Assembly: GCA_041687095.1 (NCBI GenBank)
Contig: JAWLCQ010000001.1
Coordinates: 1 to 64,000 of the forward strand
From: JAWLCQ01 sp041687095
Lineage (GTDB): Bacteria; Planctomycetota; Phycisphaerae; SM23-33
Direction of reading: 5' to 3'
DNA length: 64,000 bases
Shown here: piece after piece, positions 33,369 through 40,430 of the stretch
Layout of the letters: each line of letters starts with the position of its first letter
How positions within the stretch are numbered: the first letter of the stretch is position 1
Notes under the pieces: generated by a model
Told to the model about the DNA's origin: nothing
The model's input: only the letters and a program-made list of their open reading frames with translations
Database searches by the model: none
Translations under genes and position numbers: made by a program

Positions 33369-34208
33369 GTGAAGTCCATCCACATCGTCGAACCCTCGCT
33401 CCCCCTCGCCTGGGAGCGCGCCGTCATCGCCGCCTGGGAGCAGGGCGAGAGCTTCCCCACCGAGTATGACCGCCCGGGCGACCCCAACAGCCGCGACGTG
33501 ACGGCCATGATCCACGTGACCTCCCCCTTCGCCGAACCCCGCATCCACCGCTGGTTCCCGGGGGGCCTGGAGGACCTCGAGAAGTACCGCTCGGAGGTGC
33601 TCTACGGCGTGCACGACCACTGGATCGACCCCGCCGCCGGGAAGTGGGAGTACACGTACCACCAGCGCCTCTTCACCTACGACGTGCCCGGGATCGGGCT
33701 CTTCGACCAGGTCGCCGCCGCCGTCGAAAAGCTCCGCCAGGTCCCCTTCACCCGCCGCGCCCAAGCCGTCACCTGGCAGGTCTGGAACGACACCAACATC
33801 GCCGACCCCGCCTGCCTGCAACGGATCTGGTTCCGCATCTCCGACGGGCGGCTGCACATGAACGTGCACATGCGCTCCAACGACGCGTACAAGGCGGCGT
33901 TCATGAACATGTACGCCTTCACGGAACTGCAGGCCGCCGTCGCCTCGCGGCTGGGCGTGGAGGCGGGCGAGTACATCCACATCGCCGACAGCTTCCACAT
34001 CTACGGGAGCGGATTCGAGGAGATCCAAGGGCTGATCCGAATGGCGCAGGATCGCACGGTGGAGGACAGGACGTATGCCACCGCCTTTGCCCGTGAGATC
34101 TTCCTCGACGGGTGCGACCAACTGCTCCGCGAAACGGACATGCCCCCCGAGAAGCGCGCCCTCGTCCAACGCCGCCGCGAGGAGCTGCAGGCGCAGATCG
34201 AGGCGTGA
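33369..34208 (+). CDS. thymidylate synthase-fold enzyme (archaeal-type branch)
   Basis: A 279-residue enzyme of the thymidylate synthase/dCMP hydroxymethylase superfamily, which methylates dUMP using methylene-tetrahydrofolate. The catalytic cysteine is Cys149 in ADPACLQRIWF; MNVHMRSNDAYKAAFMNMYA is the phosphate-binding Arg-Ser plus Asn region and HIADSFHIYG the nucleotide-binding His/Tyr block. The sequence is far from ThyA of E. coli and closer in style to shorter archaeal enzymes, with a long helical C-terminus. GTG is chosen because AAGGAGG ends eight bases before it. It is convergent with the diguanylate cyclase gene, four bases apart. A hydroxymethylase role is not excluded. Confidence 0.8.
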   Translation: MKSIHIVEPSLPLAWERAVIAAWEQGESFPTEYDRPGDPNSRDVTAMIHVTSPFAEPRIHRWFPGGLEDLEKYRSEVLYGVHDHWIDPAAGKWEYTYHQRLFTYDVPGIGLFDQVAAAVEKLRQVPFTRRAQAVTWQVWNDTNIADPACLQRIWFRISDGRLHMNVHMRSNDAYKAAFMNMYAFTELQAAVASRLGVEAGEYIHIADSFHIYGSGFEEIQGLIRMAQDRTVEDRTYATAFAREIFLDGCDQLLRETDMPPEKRALVQRRREELQAQIEA

Positions 34209-34212
34209 CCGC

Positions 34213-35466
34213 CTACGCCCCGCCGACCAGGCGGATGGTGTTCTTGCCGTTCTCCTTGGCCGACTTGAGGCCGCGGTCGCAGGTGCGGAGGAGGTCGCGG
34301 CAGGTGGCGCCGTCGCGGGGGAAGACGGCCAATCCGCCCGAGATGGTCAGTACCCCCGTCGCCTCGGGCCCCAGGGAGGGGAAGGCGTGGCAGTTGACGG
34401 TGCGGCGGAAGCGGTCGGCGAGGATCTGGGGGGTCTCGGGCGGTCGGCTGCCGGGGCTGCGGGGGGGATCGGGGTCCCAGAACAGCACGGCGAACTCGTC
34501 GCCCCCGATCCGCGCCACGATGTCATGGCGGCGGGTGGTGCGGCGCATGAGTTCGGCGGTTTCGCGCAGGATCTCGTCCCCGGCCGCGTGCCCGTAGGTG
34601 TCGTTGTAGCGTTTGAAGTTGTCGATGTCGTACAGCAGCATCGTGACGCGGAGGTTGGCGGCGCGGGCGCGGGCGAGGACCTCGTCGGTCCGCTGGTAGA
34701 AATGGCGGCGATTGACGGCCCCGGTGAGGTGGTCGGTGGTGGCGAGGCGGAAGAGGCCTTCGGTCCGCTCGGCCGCCGCGAGCAGCGACGGGAGGACCCG
34801 CTGCAGTTGCCCCAGGAAGCCCGCCCCGCCGCAGCCCCCCGCTCGGGCGGCCGCTCCGTCGGCGGGGGGGTCTTTGGTGACGACGGCGCGGGGGGGGTTG
34901 GTGTCGGCGAGGAGGAGGACCTCCTCGTCGGGGGTGAGGGCGGCGGCATCCTTCCAGAGGAAGGCGGTCCCGAGGCGGCGGGCGAGGAGGGCGGCGATGG
35001 CGGATTCGAGGGCGGCGGTGCTGGCGGTCGCATCGAGGAGGGCGGCGAGGTCGTCGGGGAGCAGGGCGTTCGTCTGGGCGGGTTCGGCCGCCGCTGACCG
35101 GGGGGGCGGGGCGGGCGAATCGGTCGGGGCGTTCAGCAGGCGGCGGACGTCCTCGCGGGCGGCGGGGTAGAGCAGGTAGTCGTCCAGGGCGGCGGGGGCG
35201 AGGGCGCGGATGTGCGGTTCGGCGGTGGGGGGGCACAGCGCCAGCAGCCTCGCCGTCCGCTGCAGCCGCCGCGACGCCCGAAGGAACCCGTCCAGGTCCT
35301 CCCGCGGCGCGGACACCACGACGGCCGTCCAGTCACGGTCCCGCATGCGCTCCAGGGCCTCGTAGGGATCGGCGCAGGTCGTCAGCCGCTGCTCCCCGAC
35401 GTACTGGGCGAGGTCGCGCGCGACGGGCGGATCGGCGAGGAGGAGGACGTCGGGGGGGGCGGTCAT
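34213..35466 (-). CDS. diguanylate cyclase with degenerate N-terminal receiver
   Basis: A 417-residue cyclic-di-GMP synthase. The C-terminal GGDEF domain is complete: LYDIDNFKRYNDTYGHAAGD for metal and substrate binding, RIGGDEFAVLF as active site (about 318-328), and an RxxD inhibitory site (RRHD) five residues before GGDEF, so product inhibition is likely. The N-terminal 110 residues look like a receiver fold (DVLLLADPPVARDLAQYV) but the phospho-acceptor position reads VVVSAPRED, without Asp. ATG 35466 overlaps the upstream gene by four bases. A linker rich in Ala and Pro joins the two parts. Confidence 0.9.
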   Translation of the reverse strand: MTAPPDVLLLADPPVARDLAQYVGEQRLTTCADPYEALERMRDRDWTAVVVSAPREDLDGFLRASRRLQRTARLLALCPPTAEPHIRALAPAALDDYLLYPAAREDVRRLLNAPTDSPAPPPRSAAAEPAQTNALLPDDLAALLDATASTAALESAIAALLARRLGTAFLWKDAAALTPDEEVLLLADTNPPRAVVTKDPPADGAAARAGGCGGAGFLGQLQRVLPSLLAAAERTEGLFRLATTDHLTGAVNRRHFYQRTDEVLARARAANLRVTMLLYDIDNFKRYNDTYGHAAGDEILRETAELMRRTTRRHDIVARIGGDEFAVLFWDPDPPRSPGSRPPETPQILADRFRRTVNCHAFPSLGPEATGVLTISGGLAVFPRDGATCRDLLRTCDRGLKSAKENGKNTIRLVGGA

Positions 35467-36083
35467 CGGGCGCCCTCCAGCAGGGCCCGCACCTCCTCGG
35501 GGGTGAGGACGGCGGCGAGGCTGGTGAGGGGCTTCTTGCCGCCGCTGCTCCGGAGATCGACTCGCTCCCACTGGCCCTCGGGGATCCGCGGAGCGTCCTC
35601 GTCGTTCGCCGATTCGCCCCCCAGCGCCGTGCCCGTGTCGGGCGCGTCGGCGAGTGGGGACCCGTCCTCAGGGCGGTCCAGGGCATGGGCGGGTGGGGGA
35701 GTCGGTGGGGCTGCGGGGGGGCGCGTTCGGGCGAGGGCGCGGCGGATCTCGTCACACAGCACCGCCCGCCCCACCAGCCGCACACCGCTGAGGGCGTCGG
35801 CGTCGAGGTTGGGCAGCAGCCCACCCACCCCCAGGATCTCCACGCCGTGGCGGCGGGCGAGTTCCAGCAGCCGCCCGTGTCGCCGGTGCAGCAGGCGCAG
35901 CTCGATGACGAGAACCGCGACGGGCCCGCGCAGGATCTCCGCGGCCGCCTCGTAGGCGGTGGGGACGCGGGTGCATGTCAAGCCGGCCGCACGGAGGGCG
36001 CGGTCGCTCTCCGCGTGGAACTCGTTGACTGGGGCGAGAATCACCACCCTCGCACCCTGGGCAGCACCATCATCGGCCGTCAC
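35463..36083 (-). CDS. degenerate receiver-like protein upstream of the diguanylate cyclase
   Basis: A 206-residue protein. VVILAPVNEFHAESDRALRA and VAVLVIELRLLHRRHG resemble strands 1 and 3 of a receiver domain, but the acceptor Asp is replaced by Glu (VIELRLL), so it may be a pseudo-receiver fixed in one state. The second half (about 110-206) is Pro/Asp-rich and ends in LTSLAAVLTPEEVRALL, a short helix of the kind that docks to partners. GTG 36083 is chosen for AGGAGG eight bases upstream and the promoter at 36109-36137. Four-base overlap with the cyclase gene implies a stoichiometric partner. Confidence 0.68.
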   Translation of the reverse strand: MTADDGAAQGARVVILAPVNEFHAESDRALRAAGLTCTRVPTAYEAAAEILRGPVAVLVIELRLLHRRHGRLLELARRHGVEILGVGGLLPNLDADALSGVRLVGRAVLCDEIRRALARTRPPAAPPTPPPAHALDRPEDGSPLADAPDTGTALGGESANDEDAPRIPEGQWERVDLRSSGGKKPLTSLAAVLTPEEVRALLEGAR

Positions 36084-36108
36084 GCCATGCACCTCCTGCA
36101 CGCCCCCC

Positions 36109-36137
36109 TTTGTACCACGTCGGGCCGGATTGGACAA
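36109..36137 (-). promoter_or_regulatory. promoter of the diguanylate cyclase operon
   Basis: Minus strand TTGTCC, 17 bp, TACAAA, about 20 bases before GTG 36083 with AGGAGG between. The divergent histidine kinase gene begins 90 bp to the right. Confidence 0.6.
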
Positions 36138-36224
36138 CGGACATTGGGCGGAGGCTATCATGTAAGGGTGCAGGGGTGGCATATCGGAGCGGCCACTCCT
36201 GTGCCCGCAGGTTGGGGCACGGGC

Positions 36225-39200
36225 ATGGAAGACGAACGACACAGCACAGGCGACTGCACGCCCGCCGATGGCCTCGGCGGGGCGGCGGGAGGGGACGGCG
36301 GGCGGGATCTGTCGGCGGCCGAGTTCCGCCTGATCGCGGACTCCTCGTACGACTGGGCCTACTGGCAGCAGGCGAATGGGACCTTCGCCTACCTCTCGCC
36401 CTCCTGCCAGCGGATCACGGGGTACAGCCCGGAGGAGTTCATGGCGGATCCGGAGCTGTACGTGCGGATCGTCCACCCGAGCGACCGGGAAGGGGTGCGC
36501 GAGCACTTCCGCAGCCACGAGGACTGTGTCAAGCAGGCCCCCCTGGAGTATCGCATCCTCCGCCGCGATGGGGAGGAGCGGTGGATCGGGCACGCGTGCC
36601 AGGAGATCCATGACGCCCAAGGCCGCCTGCTGGGCCGCCGCGGGGCCAACCGCGACATCACCGCCGCCAAGCACATGGAGGCCGAGCTGCGCGAGACGCA
36701 GTTCCGCTTCGACCTGGCGCTGGCGAACGCGCCCGTCGTGCTCATGGAGCAGGACCGCGACCTGCGATGCCTCTGGATGCACCACTCGCAGTTGGGGATG
36801 CAGGAGGAGGAGGTCGTCGGGCGGACGGAGGAGGACCTGTTCGGCCGAGACGCGGCGGCGGACGTGATTCGCCTGAAGCGCCGCGCCATCGAGGAGGGCG
36901 GCCCCGCCCGCGGGGAGGTCCGCCTGCAGTACCGGGGAGAGGAGAGCTGGTGGAACCTCCACGCCGAGCCCCGCCGCGACGCGCAGGGGCGCGTCGTGGG
37001 CGTGGTCTCGACGGCCATCAACGTCACCGAGGCCCACCGCGCCGCCGAGGCCGTCCGCGCCAGTGAGCAGCGCCTCAAGACCATCATCGACGGGGCGGGG
37101 GTCGGCATTGCCAGCATCTCGCGTGAGGGCAAGTGGGAGTGGATGAACGATTCGCTCTGCGAGTTCCTGGGCTTCTCCCGCGAGGAACTGATGGGGCTGC
37201 GGTGGCAGGACGTCACGCACCCCGACGACGTCGCCGCCGACGAGGCGCTGGCGGGGCGGTTGCGGGCGGGCGAGATCTCCTCGTACTCCATCGACAAGCG
37301 CTACATCCGCAAGGACTGGCAGGTCGTCTGGGGCCACCTCACCGTCTCCCGTCAGACCGACCCGCAGGGCAACCCCGCGTTCTACATCGCCGTCATCCGC
37401 GACATCACCGCTCGCAAGCGGGCGGAGGAGGCCCTGCGGGAGCAGGAGCACTTCGCCCGCCGGCTGATCGACTCCACACTGAGCGGCATGTACATCTATG
37501 ACACCAGGCAGGGTCAGATCACCTACAGCAACCCCCAGTACGAACGCATCACCGGCTGGTCGCAGGCCGAACTCAACGCCCTGGCCCCCGAGCCGTTCCT
37601 GGACCTGTTCCACCCCGAGGACCGCCCGCGGGTCATCGAGCACATCCGGGCGGTCCGCGAGGCGTTGGGAGAGGAGGTGTGGGAGATCGAGTACCGCTTC
37701 CGCCGCCCCGAGGGGACGTGGATCTGGTGCCTCTCCCGCGAGGCGCCCTTCGAACGCGACCGCGACGGGACCGTGCGAACCTACATCGGCAGCTTCATCG
37801 ACATCACCGACCGCAAGCTCGCCGAGGACGCCGTGCGGCGGAGCGAGCAGCGGTGGCGGTCGGTCTTCGCGGGCGCCCCCATCGGCATGGTCATCACCGA
37901 CCTGCAGGGGCGGTTCGAGCACGTCAACGACGCCTACTGCCGCCTCGCCGGGTACACCCGCGAGGAGCTGCAGGCGGGGGACCTCTCCTTCCTGGAACTC
38001 ACGCACCCCGAAGACCGGGAGGAGACGATCCGGCAGGCGCAGCGGCTGATCGCGGGGGAGATCCCGACGTACTCCATCGAGAAGCGCTACGTTCGCCGGG
38101 ACGGCGGGGTGACGTGGGTGCGCGCGTCGGCGGTTCTCCGCCAGAGCGAGCACCACCGGGCGATGCAGATCATCGGCCTGGTGGAGGACATCACCGACCG
38201 CAAGCGCGCCGAGGAGGCCCTGCGCGAGAGCGAAACCCGCTTCCGCGCCGCCTTCGCCGATGCGCCGATCGGCATGGTGTTGGTGGACCCCGCGGGGCAC
38301 TACCTCTACGTCAACGCCGCCTACTGCCGCATCGTCGGGTACAGCGAGGCCGAACTGCTCCGCCCCGGGTTCGACTTCCAGCGGATCACCCACCCCGACG
38401 ACGTCGCCCGCCAGGTCGCCGCCATCCGCCGCCTCCTTGCCGGGGAGATCCCGTCGTTCTTCCTGGAGAAACGCAACGTCCGCAAGGACGGGTCCATCGT
38501 GTGGCTGCGGGCGAGCGCCAGCCTCCGCCGTAACGCCTCCGGTGAACCCTACCAGATCATAGGCCTGGTCGAGGACGTCACCGACCGCGTACACGCCGAA
38601 TCCGCCCTCCGCGAACAGGAGGCCCGCCTCCGTCTCGCCACCGACGCCGCCCACCTCGGGGTGTTCGTCTGGGACGTGGGGAGCGACACGGTCACGTGGG
38701 AGAACGACCGCATGTACGAGATCTTCGGCGTGTCCCGGGAGGACCCGCCCTACAACCTCGCCGCTCTCATGGCCGACATCGTCCACCCCGACGACCGCGA
38801 GAGCTTCGATGCCAATCTGCGCAGCGGCATGACGCCGGGAGGCACCTTACACTCCATCGGCCGCATCCGGCGCAAGGACGGGGAGTACCGCTGGGTCGAG
38901 GTCGCCGGACGCTGCGAGTTCGACGACGACGGGGCGTGCCGCCGCCTCGTGGGCATCCTCGCCGACATCACCGACCGCGTCCGCGCCGAGCAGCAGCTCC
39001 GCGAGGCCCGCGACGAGCTGGAGCAGCGCGTCCGCGAGCGCACCGCCGAACTCCAACGCCGCGCCGACCAGCTCGCCCGCCTCACCTCCGAACTCACCCT
39101 CACCGAGCAGCGAGAGCGCCGCCGCCTCGCCCAGATCCTCCACGACCACCTCCAGCAGATGCTCGTGGGGGCGAAGTTCGGCCTGGAGGTCCTCGCCCGC

Positions 39201-40181
39201 CGCGTCGGGGAGAAGGAGCAGGCCGACCTCTGGCAGGTCCACGGCCTCCTTGACGAGTCCATCAACGTCTCCCGCTCCCTCACCGTCGAACTCAGCCCGC
39301 CCATCCTTCACGAGGGGGGGATCGTCGCGGGGCTCGAGTGGCTCGTCCGCTGGGTGGGCGAGAAGCACGGGCTCACCGTGGACCTCCACACCGACGACCA
39401 CGCCACCACCGACCGCGAGGACGTCCGGGTCCTGCTCTTCCAGGCGGTCCGCGAACTGCTGTTCAACGTCGTCAAGCACGCCCGCGTCACCCGCGCCGCC
39501 GTCACCCTCGACCTCCAGGACGCCGACCACCTCCGCCTCACCGTCCACGACGAGGGCGTGGGCTTTGACCCGCAGGCCATGTGGAATCGCGCCCCCGCCC
39601 CGACCGAGGGCGGGTTCGGGCTCTTCAGCCTCCGCGAACGCCTCAACCTTCTCGGGGGACGCCTCACGATCGACAGCGCTGCGGGGGAGGGGGTGACGGT
39701 GACGATCGTGGCCCCGCGGAGGCACCTCGGGGCGGCCATCAAGACCCCCACCGCCCTCCGCCACCGGGCCGCACCCGAAACGACCCCCGCGGCCGCTCCG
39801 CCGGAGGCCCCCGGAGAGGAGAGGCCCATTCGCGTCCTGCTCGCCGACGACCACGCCGTCGTCCGCCAGGGGATCCGCCTCCTGCTCCGTGACCAGCCCG
39901 ACATTGAGGTCGTGGGGGAGGCGGCCGACGGCGACCAGGCGGTGGACAGCGCCCACCGCCTCCGCCCCGACGTCATCCTCATGGACTACAGCATGCCCCG
40001 CATGAGCGGGGTCGACGCCACCCGTGCGATCCACCGCGAGCTGCCCGGCATCCGTATCATCGGCCTGTCGATGTACGAGCAGCTCGACCGCGCCGCCGCC
40101 ATGATCGACGCCGGGGCCACCGGGTACATCACCAAGAGCGGCCCCTCCGAGGAACTCCTCGCCGCCGTGCGGGGGGAATGA
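36225..40181 (+). CDS. seven-PAS NarL-type sensor histidine kinase with C-terminal receiver
   Basis: A 1318-residue protein with no membrane segment, so a cytoplasmic sensor. Seven PAS/PAC units follow one another (about 31-149, 149-280, 280-405, 405-540, 540-665, 665-790, 795-925), then a coiled coil, a HisKA_3 dimerisation domain with His973 in ILHDHLQQM, an ATPase domain (NVVKHARV, DEGVGFD, GGFGLFSLRERL), an Ala/Pro linker and a NarL-type receiver (1201-1318) with Asp1254 in LMDYSMPRMSG. NarL-type kinases usually act on a separate LuxR-type regulator; here the receiver is fused and has no DNA-binding domain. The receiver ends in its last helix exactly where a MITE-like element begins at 40181. 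Confidence 0.92.
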   Translation: MEDERHSTGDCTPADGLGGAAGGDGGRDLSAAEFRLIADSSYDWAYWQQANGTFAYLSPSCQRITGYSPEEFMADPELYVRIVHPSDREGVREHFRSHEDCVKQAPLEYRILRRDGEERWIGHACQEIHDAQGRLLGRRGANRDITAAKHMEAELRETQFRFDLALANAPVVLMEQDRDLRCLWMHHSQLGMQEEEVVGRTEEDLFGRDAAADVIRLKRRAIEEGGPARGEVRLQYRGEESWWNLHAEPRRDAQGRVVGVVSTAINVTEAHRAAEAVRASEQRLKTIIDGAGVGIASISREGKWEWMNDSLCEFLGFSREELMGLRWQDVTHPDDVAADEALAGRLRAGEISSYSIDKRYIRKDWQVVWGHLTVSRQTDPQGNPAFYIAVIRDITARKRAEEALREQEHFARRLIDSTLSGMYIYDTRQGQITYSNPQYERITGWSQAELNALAPEPFLDLFHPEDRPRVIEHIRAVREALGEEVWEIEYRFRRPEGTWIWCLSREAPFERDRDGTVRTYIGSFIDITDRKLAEDAVRRSEQRWRSVFAGAPIGMVITDLQGRFEHVNDAYCRLAGYTREELQAGDLSFLELTHPEDREETIRQAQRLIAGEIPTYSIEKRYVRRDGGVTWVRASAVLRQSEHHRAMQIIGLVEDITDRKRAEEALRESETRFRAAFADAPIGMVLVDPAGHYLYVNAAYCRIVGYSEAELLRPGFDFQRITHPDDVARQVAAIRRLLAGEIPSFFLEKRNVRKDGSIVWLRASASLRRNASGEPYQIIGLVEDVTDRVHAESALREQEARLRLATDAAHLGVFVWDVGSDTVTWENDRMYEIFGVSREDPPYNLAALMADIVHPDDRESFDANLRSGMTPGGTLHSIGRIRRKDGEYRWVEVAGRCEFDDDGACRRLVGILADITDRVRAEQQLREARDELEQRVRERTAELQRRADQLARLTSELTLTEQRERRRLAQILHDHLQQMLVGAKFGLEVLARRVGEKEQADLWQVHGLLDESINVSRSLTVELSPPILHEGGIVAGLEWLVRWVGEKHGLTVDLHTDDHATTDREDVRVLLFQAVRELLFNVVKHARVTRAAVTLDLQDADHLRLTVHDEGVGFDPQAMWNRAPAPTEGGFGLFSLRERLNLLGGRLTIDSAAGEGVTVTIVAPRRHLGAAIKTPTALRHRAAPETTPAAAPPEAPGEERPIRVLLADDHAVVRQGIRLLLRDQPDIEVVGEAADGDQAVDSAHRLRPDVILMDYSMPRMSGVDATRAIHRELPGIRIIGLSMYEQLDRAAAMIDAGATGYITKSGPSEELLAAVRGE

Positions 40182-40283
40182 TACGCGTTCCACTCAATTC
40201 TCGGGTGGGTGCCGTGGTTTGCGGAGCGCAGCGGAGCAACCACGTCCAATCGACGCTGCCTGCGAATTATCTGGGATGCGTAT
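40181..40283. mobile_element. 103-bp MITE-like element, copy 1
   Basis: Begins ATACGCGTTCCA and ends TGGGATGCGTAT, with imperfect 25-bp terminal inverted repeats (about 21 matches) and an internal hairpin GTGGTTtGC/GCaACCAC around a GGAGCGCAGCGGA loop. The copy at 61251-61353 is also 103 bp, in the opposite orientation, differing at about 8 positions. It encodes nothing and would need a transposase in trans. No clear target duplication is seen. Confidence 0.8.
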
Positions 40284-40430
40284 AAGCCACGGCGCAAGGC
40301 GGTATGCGTGGGTGATGAAGCGGTAGGGCGCGCACATGGCGAAGCGCAGCGGAGCCATGTGCGCGCGGGACGGATCCCGGTGATCCTCCCGCGGGCGGAC
40401 GGCTCCGCTGTGCTCCGCCGCCTTCGCACC
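40284..40430. repeat. hairpin repeat next to the MITE-like element
   Basis: A 13-bp perfect stem, GCGCGCACATGGC at 40328-40340 and its complement at 40354-40366, encloses the 13-base loop GAAGCGCAGCGGA. The loop differs by one base from that of the neighbouring MITE although the stems are unrelated. The rest of this gap is GC-rich and featureless, ending at the transglutaminase stop. Confidence 0.75.

Noticed and set aside
36130..36161. Plus-strand promoter for the histidine kinase (TTGGAC / TATCAT)
   Set aside because: The spacer is 20 bp, too long for a confident sigma70 call.
36084..38786. Minus-strand extension of the 35463 gene by 900 codons
   Set aside because: Antisense to the PAS domains of the histidine kinase; the GTG at 36083 with AGGAGG and promoter is a better start.
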